Shown here: positions 59,175 through 64,000 of the stretch, in pieces
Position numbering within the stretch: the stretch's first letter is position 1
How the letters are laid out: each line of letters opens with the position of its first letter
Origin: CAZSLI01 sp964607705
GTDB taxonomy: Bacteria > Actinomycetota > Coriobacteriia > Anaerosomatales > PHET01
NCBI GenBank assembly: GCA_964607705.1
Contig: CAZSLI010000004.1
Span: forward strand, 86,943-150,942
Length of the DNA: 64,000 nt
Direction of reading: 5' to 3'
The notes under the pieces: model-generated
Database searches by the model: none
What the model saw: only the letters and a program-made list of their open reading frames with translations
Told to the model about the DNA's origin: nothing
Made by a program: the position numbers and the translations under genes

Positions 59175-59525
59175 CTAGTCGACAAGCTCCATGATGACCA
59201 TCGGCGCAGCGTCGCCCTTGCGGGGACCGAGCTTCAGGATGCGGGTGTAGCCGCCTTCCCGACCCTCGAAACGCTCGGCCTCGGAGAAGATCTTGGCGAT
59301 GAGCTCCTTGTCGCCGATCGCAGCGATCGCGAGACGGCGGGAATGAACGTCGCCCTTCTTAGCCCAAGTGATCGTCTTCTCGACGAGAGGACGGACCTCC
59401 TTGGCGCGGGTCTCCGTGGTCTTGATGCGGTTGTGGGCAAGCAGTGCCCCAGCAAGGCTCTTCAGCATCGCCTTGGTATGCGATGCGTCGGTGCCGAGCT
59501 TGCGGCCCTTCTTGAGGTGTCTCAT
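59175..59525 (-). CDS. rplQ: Ribosomal protein L17
   Basis: A 116-residue 50S protein: RHLKKGRKLGTDASHTKAML, LAHNRIKTTETRAKEVRPLVEK, and YTRILKLGPRKGDAAPMVIMELV. Last gene of the alpha operon. Confidence 0.97.
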   Translation of the reverse strand: MRHLKKGRKLGTDASHTKAMLKSLAGALLAHNRIKTTETRAKEVRPLVEKTITWAKKGDVHSRRLAIAAIGDKELIAKIFSEAERFEGREGGYTRILKLGPRKGDAAPMVIMELVD

Positions 59526-59543
59526 CTCTCAGGCTTCCTTACG

Positions 59544-60482
59544 CTACGGCTTCAGACCGAGGTTCATCTGCTGAAGCTTGTCCTTGACCTCTTCGATCGA
59601 CTTCGCGCCGAAGTTGCGGATGTTGAGCAGGTCCTGCTCAGAGCACTCCGTCAGCTGGCCGATCGTGTTGACGCCCTGACGCTTCAGGCAGTTGTACGAG
59701 CGGACCGAAAGATCCAGATCCTCGATCGGCGTGTCGAGCACGCTCTCGCTCTCATCATCGAACGGGATGAAGATGTCACCGTCCGACATGGTGGTCACTG
59801 CCTGATCGACGAACAACGCCATATGCTCGTCGATGATCCGTCCGGCACGTGCGACGGCATCGCTCGGATCCATCGCGCCGTTGGTCTCGACCTCGAGCGT
59901 CAGCTTGTCGTAGTCGGTGCGCTGGCCAACGCGCGTGTTCTCCACGACGTAGGTGCAGCGGCTGACCGGCGAGAACAGCGAGTCGACGGTGATGACGCCG
60001 ATCGGGTCCTCTACACGCTTGTTGCGGTCGGCGGAGACGTACCCGCGACCCGTGCCGACACGCACGCCCATCTCAAGCTTGGCGCCCGCGTTGAGCGTGG
60101 CGATGACGTGCTCCGGGTTGACCAGCTCGAACTCGGCCGGGACCTTGAGGTCGGCGGCGGTCACGACGGAGGGCCCGCTGACGGACAGCGTAGCCACACC
60201 CTCGCCTGCACCGATACCGGTCTCGCGGAACACGAGGCCCTTCACATTGAGAATGATGTCGGTGACGTCCTCACGAACGCCCTCGATCGAGGCGAACTCG
60301 TGCTGGATGCCCTCGATGCGCACCGAAGTGGCAGCGGCGCCCTGCAGCGAGGACAGCAGCACGCGGCGCATGCAGTTGCCGAGCGTGTAGCCGAAACCGC
60401 GCTCGAGCGGCTCAACCACGTAGCGCGCGACCCGGTCGTCGATGGTCTCGACCGTGACCTGCGGCCTCATGAACTCTGTCAT
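59544..60482 (-). CDS. rpoA: RNA polymerase alpha subunit
   Basis: A 312-residue subunit. N-terminal dimerisation domain (FVVEPLERGFGYTLGNCMRRVLLSSLQG), linker near 235-250, C-terminal DNA/activator-binding domain (LDLSVRSYNCLKRQGVNTIGQLTE ... LLNIRNFGAKSIEEV). The ATG is preceded by GGGAGG seven bases away, not the adjacent TTG. Confidence 0.98.
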   Translation of the reverse strand: MTEFMRPQVTVETIDDRVARYVVEPLERGFGYTLGNCMRRVLLSSLQGAAATSVRIEGIQHEFASIEGVREDVTDIILNVKGLVFRETGIGAGEGVATLSVSGPSVVTAADLKVPAEFELVNPEHVIATLNAGAKLEMGVRVGTGRGYVSADRNKRVEDPIGVITVDSLFSPVSRCTYVVENTRVGQRTDYDKLTLEVETNGAMDPSDAVARAGRIIDEHMALFVDQAVTTMSDGDIFIPFDDESESVLDTPIEDLDLSVRSYNCLKRQGVNTIGQLTECSEQDLLNIRNFGAKSIEEVKDKLQQMNLGLKP

Positions 60483-60512
60483 CAAGCAGCCTCCCTGGCT
60501 TCTTCGGTCCGG

Positions 60513-61139
60513 TTACTTCGAGTAGAGCTCGACGATGAGCTGCTCACGAACCGGCGCATCGATCATTTCGCGCGTCGGCAGCGACAGCACCTTGCCCTGC
60601 AGCTTCTCGATGTCGACCTCGAGCCAGCCGGGAACCTCGATCTTCTCCGAGGAGATGAGCGCGGTCTTGATGACCAGCAGGTCCTTCGACTTCGGGCCGA
60701 CGGACACGAGATCGCCCGGACGCACGCGGTACGACGGGATGTCCACCCGGCGACCGTTCACGGTGATGTGACCGTGGCGCACGACCTGGCGTGCCTCGTC
60801 GCGAGACTTGGCAAAGCCGAGACGGTACACGACGTTGTCCAGACGGCTCTCGAGCAGACGGAGAAGGTTCTCACCCGTGATGCCCGGCTGACGGCTGGAG
60901 ATCTTGTAGTAGCCACGGAACTGCTTCTCGAGCAGGCCGTAGATACGCTTACACTTCTGCTTCTCGCGGAGCTGAACTCGGTACTCACTATCGCGAGGAC
61001 GCTTCTTCCCAGCCTGTCCAGGCGGGTACGGGCGCTTCTCTACAGGACACTTGTCCATGTAGCACTTATCGCCCTTGAGGAAGAGCTTGATGCCCTCGCG
61101 GCGGCACCTGCGGCAGTCCGCGCCGGTATAACGAGCCAT
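60513..61139 (-). CDS. rpsD: Ribosomal protein S4 (zinc form)
   Basis: A 208-residue S4 with an intact four-Cys zinc site, Cys9, Cys12, Cys26, Cys31 (CRRC ... CYMDKC). The S4 RNA-binding domain LESRLDNVVYRLGFAKSRDEARQVVRHGHITVNGRRVD is present. Confidence 0.97.
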   Translation of the reverse strand: MARYTGADCRRCRREGIKLFLKGDKCYMDKCPVEKRPYPPGQAGKKRPRDSEYRVQLREKQKCKRIYGLLEKQFRGYYKISSRQPGITGENLLRLLESRLDNVVYRLGFAKSRDEARQVVRHGHITVNGRRVDIPSYRVRPGDLVSVGPKSKDLLVIKTALISSEKIEVPGWLEVDIEKLQGKVLSLPTREMIDAPVREQLIVELYSK

Positions 61140-61162
61140 CTTAGCTAGGTCCCTTCAGGAAG

Positions 61163-61564
61163 TTAGACCCGGCGGCGCTTGCGCGGCCGGCAGCCGTTGT
61201 GCGGAATCGGGGTGCAGTCCTGGATGCTCGAGATCTCGAGACCAGCGGCCTGCAGGGAGCGGATGGCGGTCTCACGACCGGAACCCGGGCCCTTCACGAA
61301 CACGGCGACCTTGCGCAGGCCGTGCTCCTGAGCCATCTTCGCCGCGGCCTCAGCAGCAAGCTGAGCGGCGAACGGCGTCGACTTGCGCGAGCCCTTGAAG
61401 CCCACGGTGCCGGCGCTCTGCCAGGAGATCACGTTGCCCGAGGGGTCCGTGATGCTGACGATCGTGTTGTTGAAGGTGCTCTTGATGTGAGCCTGGCCGA
61501 CAGCGATGTTCTTGCGCTCGCTGCGCTTCAGGCGGGTGCGAACGTTCTTCTTCTTGGCGGCCAT
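61163..61564 (-). CDS. rpsK: Ribosomal protein S11
   Basis: A 133-residue 30S platform protein: GQAHIKSTFNNTIVSITDPSGN, STPFAAQLAAEAAAKMAQEHG, VKGPGSGRETAIRSLQAAGLE and the Arg-rich end CTPIPHNGCRPRKRRRV. Confidence 0.98.
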   Translation of the reverse strand: MAAKKKNVRTRLKRSERKNIAVGQAHIKSTFNNTIVSITDPSGNVISWQSAGTVGFKGSRKSTPFAAQLAAEAAAKMAQEHGLRKVAVFVKGPGSGRETAIRSLQAAGLEISSIQDCTPIPHNGCRPRKRRRV

Positions 61565-61566
61565 GC

Positions 61567-61941
61567 CTACTTGCCCTTCTTCTTCGCGCCGATCTGGCGA
61601 CGCGGACCCTTACGGGTGCGCGCGTTCGTATGGGTGCGCTGCCCGCGGACCGGCAGGCCCTTGCGGTGACGCAGGCCGCGATAGCAGCCAATCTCCATCA
61701 GGCGCTTGATGTTCTGAGCGACCTCACGGCGGAGGTCACCCTCGATCTTCAGGTTGCGGTCGACGTACTCACGCAGACGAACGACCTCTTCTTCCGTGAG
61801 GTCGCGCACGCGGGTATCCGGGCTGATGCCGGTCTCGCGAAGGATCTGCTGGCTGGTCGTCAGACCGATGCCGAAGATGTAGGTGAGGCCGATCTCAACG
61901 CGCTTCTCGCGCGGAAGGTCGACACCAGAGATACGGGCCAC
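61567..61941 (-). CDS. rpsM: Ribosomal protein S13
   Basis: A 124-residue 30S head protein: RISGVDLPREKRVEIGLTYIFGIG, GCYRGLRHRKGLPVRGQRTHTNARTRKGPR. Two bases before rpsK. Confidence 0.98.
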   Translation of the reverse strand: MARISGVDLPREKRVEIGLTYIFGIGLTTSQQILRETGISPDTRVRDLTEEEVVRLREYVDRNLKIEGDLRREVAQNIKRLMEIGCYRGLRHRKGLPVRGQRTHTNARTRKGPRRQIGAKKKGK

Positions 61942-61953
61942 TCGTGTTCCCTC

Positions 61954-62067
61954 CTAGCCCTGGCGCTGCTTGTGGCGGGGGTTGTCACAGATGACAAGAA
62001 CCCTGCCGTGGCGCCGGATGATCTTGCACTTGTCACACATCTTCTTGACCGAAGGACGTACCTTCAT
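61954..62067 (-). CDS. rpmJ: Ribosomal protein L36 (zinc form)
   Basis: A 37-residue 50S protein with zinc ligands Cys11, Cys14, Cys27 and His32 (MKVRPSVKKMCDKCKIIRRH; CDNPRH). The longer in-frame extension upstream is not homologous. Start site shows GAAAGGAATCAAGACG. Confidence 0.97.
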   Translation of the reverse strand: MKVRPSVKKMCDKCKIIRRHGRVLVICDNPRHKQRQG

Positions 62068-62194
62068 CGTCTTGATTCCTTTCGGTGTTTCAGCTCTATT
62101 TCCACGCCCAGCCGCAGGCGGGATTTGTCCTACGAAACGGTGAAGCACTAACACGCCGCCGGGTGTATCCACTACCCGGCCGAAAGAACAGGTC

Positions 62195-62416
62195 CTACTT
62201 GTAGCGGTACGTGATACGACCGCGGGTCAGGTCGTACGGCGAGAGTTCCACGACCACCTTATCCCCAGGCAGGATGCGGATGTAGTGCATACGCATCTTT
62301 CCCGAGATGTGCGCGAGGACCTTGTGTCCGTTCTCCAGCTCAACGCGGAACATGGCGTTGGGCAGGGGCTCGATCACAGTACCTTCGAGCTCGATGGCGT
62401 CGTCCTTCTTCGTCGT
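62195..62416 (-). CDS. infA: Translation initiation factor IF-1, non-canonical start
   Basis: IF-1 (30S A-site factor) of 72-73 residues. The OB-fold runs to SPYDLTRGRITYRYK. The only canonical in-frame start is a GTG at 62377, which would remove the first strand; but the conserved N-terminus (KKDDAIELEGT) continues upstream to 62404, directly preceded by AAGGAG and two ACG codons (62416 and 62413). In-frame stop lies at 62456, with only CTG at 62428 besides. By comparison with actinobacterial IF-1 (MAKKDGAIEVEG) the first ACG occupies the Met position. Start uncertain between 62416 and 62413. Confidence 0.88.
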   Translation of the reverse strand, partial: TTKKDDAIELEGTVIEPLPNAMFRVELENGHKVLAHISGKMRMHYIRILPGDKVVVELSPYDLTRGRITYRYK

Positions 62417-62454
62417 TCTCTCCTTCAGCTTTCGGGGGCCTGAATCCGCAAGTG

Positions 62455-62460
62455 GTTATA
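62455..62460 (-). promoter_or_regulatory. Candidate -10 of infA
   Basis: Minus strand TATAAC, giving a start site near 62448 and about 30 nt of leader with GAAGGAG. The -35 is unclear. Confidence 0.5.
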
Positions 62461-62509
62461 GTACCGCAGGCCTCTACTTGAGTCCAGAACAAAATTGCAG
62501 GTGATGACG

Positions 62510-63259
62510 CTATTCCTTAGTGAGCACCAGCGGTCCCTCGGCGGTGACCGCAACGCTGTGCTCGAAATGCGCCGACAAAGAGCCATCGGCGGTAACCACT
62601 GTCCAGCCGTCGGGCAACGATTCAACCGACATGGAGCCCGCATTCACCATCGGCTCGATCGCGAGTACCATTCCCACCTCGAGACGAGGACCGGTACCCG
62701 GGATCCCGTAGTTCGGAACGTTGGGATCCTCGTGCATGGCGCGGCCGATCCCGTGTCCCACGTACTCACGGACCACCGAGAACCCGTCGCGTTCCGCTAC
62801 TTCCTGCACGGCGTGACCGATGTCGAAGAGTCGTTTGCCCGGCACACACATCGCGATTCCGGCCTGAAGCGACGCCTCAGTCACGTCGAGCAGCCGCTGC
62901 GCCTCGGGGTGGATGACGCCTACCGGGAAGGTGCGTGCGTTGTCCCCGAAATAGCCACCGAAGATCGCGCCCACGTCCACCGACAGGATGTCGCCCTCTG
63001 CGAGCCTCACCTGGGTCGAGGGGATGCCGTGGACCACTTGTGAGTTGACCGAGGTGCAGAGCGTCTTCGGATACCCGTGATAGCCGAGAAAAGCCGGCTC
63101 GGCACCTTCCGAGCGGATGGCATCCTCGGCGATCTCGTCGAGCTCGGCGGTGGTGATACCGGGCCTGACCGCTTCGCCCACCAGACGAAGAGCCCGGGCA
63201 CTTATGCGCCCGGCCTCTTTCATCGTCTCAAGCTCTGCAGGGGACTTGCGGATGATCAC
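62510..63259 (-). CDS. map: Methionine aminopeptidase type I
   Basis: A 249-residue dinuclear metallopeptidase removing N-terminal Met. VNSQVVHGIPS, LSVDVGAIFGGYFGDNARTF (Asp ligands), YVGHGIGRAMHEDPNVPNYG (His), and IEPMVNAG (Glu). Starts at a GTG eight bases after the adk stop. Its place before infA is the usual spc-operon order. Confidence 0.95.
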   Translation of the reverse strand: MIIRKSPAELETMKEAGRISARALRLVGEAVRPGITTAELDEIAEDAIRSEGAEPAFLGYHGYPKTLCTSVNSQVVHGIPSTQVRLAEGDILSVDVGAIFGGYFGDNARTFPVGVIHPEAQRLLDVTEASLQAGIAMCVPGKRLFDIGHAVQEVAERDGFSVVREYVGHGIGRAMHEDPNVPNYGIPGTGPRLEVGMVLAIEPMVNAGSMSVESLPDGWTVVTADGSLSAHFEHSVAVTAEGPLVLTKE

Positions 63260-63267
63260 GTGTGCGA

Positions 63268-63912
63268 CTAACCCTCGAGTATGGAGCGGATGTCGGCGAA
63301 GACCTCGTCGACTGGCCTGTTGCCGTCGATCTCATGCAACAGCCCCTTCGCCGAGTAGAACGGCACGAGCTGCGACGTGATGGCGTCGTAATCGGCCAAA
63401 CGCTTGGAGGCGGCTTCGACCGTGTCGTCGTCACGCTGGTAGACCTCGCCACCGCACGAGTCACATACGTCAGGATCCGCCGGCATCTCGCCGAGGACGT
63501 TGTATATGCGACCGCAGCCGCGGCACTGCCTGCGCGAAGTCAGGCGCTCCATCAGCACGCCGCGAGGCACCTCGATGGCGACAACGGCATCGATCTTCTT
63601 GCCCATGTCGTCCAGCGCGATTTCCAAGGCCTCAGCCTGGGGAAGGGTGCGGGGGAAGCCGTCGAGCATGAAGCCTGTTTCACAGTCGGGCTGCGCTAGA
63701 CGGTCCTTGACCATGGCGATGACGACATCGTCCGGAACAAGCTGTCCGGCATCCATGTACCGCTTGGCTTCGGTACCGAGCGGCGTGTTCTCGGCGACGT
63801 TCTTGCGAAAGATGTCGCCTGTCGAGATGTGCGTAAGACCGTAAGCCTCAACGAGCTTGGCCGCTTGCGTTCCCTTGCCGGCGCCAGCGGCGCCCAAGAG
63901 CACGATGTTCAT
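63268..63912 (-). CDS. adk: Adenylate kinase (zinc lid)
   Basis: A 214-residue kinase (ATP + AMP to 2 ADP). P-loop GAAGAGKGTQAAKL, TGDIFRKN (AMP site), MLDGFPRTLPQAEAL, and a zinc-binding lid with Cys130, Cys133, Cys150, Cys153. ATG behind GGGGAGAGGGCGACCTG. Confidence 0.97.
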   Translation of the reverse strand: MNIVLLGAAGAGKGTQAAKLVEAYGLTHISTGDIFRKNVAENTPLGTEAKRYMDAGQLVPDDVVIAMVKDRLAQPDCETGFMLDGFPRTLPQAEALEIALDDMGKKIDAVVAIEVPRGVLMERLTSRRQCRGCGRIYNVLGEMPADPDVCDSCGGEVYQRDDDTVEAASKRLADYDAITSQLVPFYSAKGLLHEIDGNRPVDEVFADIRSILEG

Positions 63913-63937
63913 CAGGTCGCCCTCTCCCCTCGTGCGC

Positions 63938-64000
63938 TTACTTGAAGAAGCCGTCGTAGTGACGCATCTTCAGCTGGCTCTCGATCTGAGTCATGGTCTC
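63938..64000 (-). CDS. secY: SecY, last 20 residues (cut by window edge)
   Basis: The minus frame reads ETMTQIESQLKMRHYDGFFK before TAA, the C-terminal sequence typical of SecY of the preprotein translocon. Its position 25 bases before adk matches the spc operon. The rest lies outside the window. Confidence 0.8.
   Translation of the reverse strand, partial: ETMTQIESQLKMRHYDGFFK

Noticed and set aside
58662..61148. 828-codon open frame on the plus strand over the rpoA/rpsD region
   Set aside because: Antisense shadow of ecfA1, rplQ, rpoA and rpsD; Leu/Asp/Arg-rich without domains.
62195..62377. infA starting at the GTG at 62377
   Set aside because: This would delete the first beta strand of IF-1, and conserved codons with a ribosome-binding site lie in frame upstream.

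Overview
The window is a GC-rich, gene-dense bacterial chromosome segment with no rRNA, tRNA, prophage, transposase or CRISPR array visible. The gene set suggests an Actinomycetota member, most likely a Coriobacteriia-like or other deep-branching lineage. The clues are a GuaB3-type IMP dehydrogenase paralogue, an actinobacterial-style CIRCE operator (CTGGCACTC type) at groES, a complete V/A-type ATPase operon, menaquinone-type UbiA/UbiE enzymes, many GTG/TTG starts, leaderless-looking promoters, and the order rplQ-ecfA-ecfA-ecfT-truA-...-rplM-rpsI. This placement is an inference from content, not from a phylogeny.

Layout. 1-5 kb: the end of thrC, a thermonuclease-like lipoprotein, a YqeY protein, a membrane acyltransferase, and a coupled UbiA prenyltransferase/UbiE methyltransferase pair. 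5-9.5 kb: a leftward cluster with a GNAT, NhaA, a methyltransferase, an N-formylglutamate amidohydrolase-like enzyme and, after a hairpin, a GshB-like ATP-grasp ligase. 9.5-16 kb: pstSCAB (leftward) and phoB-phoR (rightward) diverge from a shared direct-repeat PHO-box-like region, and the pst transcript runs into a tandem array of stem-loops. 16-23.9 kb: PAP2 phosphatase, CBS/DRTGG-regulated pyrophosphatase, PcrA helicase, a P-type-ATPase-like HAD protein, a GH1 glycosidase, a zinc-ribbon protein, and a chorismate mutase/DAHP synthase pair. 24-31 kb: guaB3-guaA-dacF behind a long structured leader, YggT, YchF and an MGDG-synthase-like glycosyltransferase. 31-37.6 kb: groES-groEL with CIRCE, then nitroreductase-udg-tsaE-tsaB-(rimI::tsaD). 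38-46.8 kb: the V/A ATPase operon (H/G-I-K-E-C-F-A-B-D in transcription order). 46.9-54.3 kb: glmM, then glmS-acpS-nnrD-CBS-alr, a set dominated by cell-wall precursor and cofactor genes. 54.4-64 kb: ribosomal genes, the ECF transporter module and the distal part of the alpha/spc operon (secY-adk-map-infA-rpmJ-rpsM-rpsK-rpsD-rpoA-rplQ).

The two strongest unexpected signals are these. (1) The 5' leader of glmS (minus strand, about 52830-52654) contains what reads as a complete glmS ribozyme: the cleavage context A|GCGCC, the conserved core, and P3/P4/P4.1 stems. It probably makes expression of the cell-wall genes downstream respond to glucosamine-6-phosphate. (2) infA has no ATG/GTG/TTG in the position expected for its start. 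The conserved N-terminus is preceded by a Shine-Dalgarno sequence and ACG codons, implying a non-canonical start or a base error. Secondary points are a RimI-TsaD fusion, a strong hairpin at the pstS/pstC junction, the C-loop stem-loop array after pstB, and an unidentified structured leader before guaB3.
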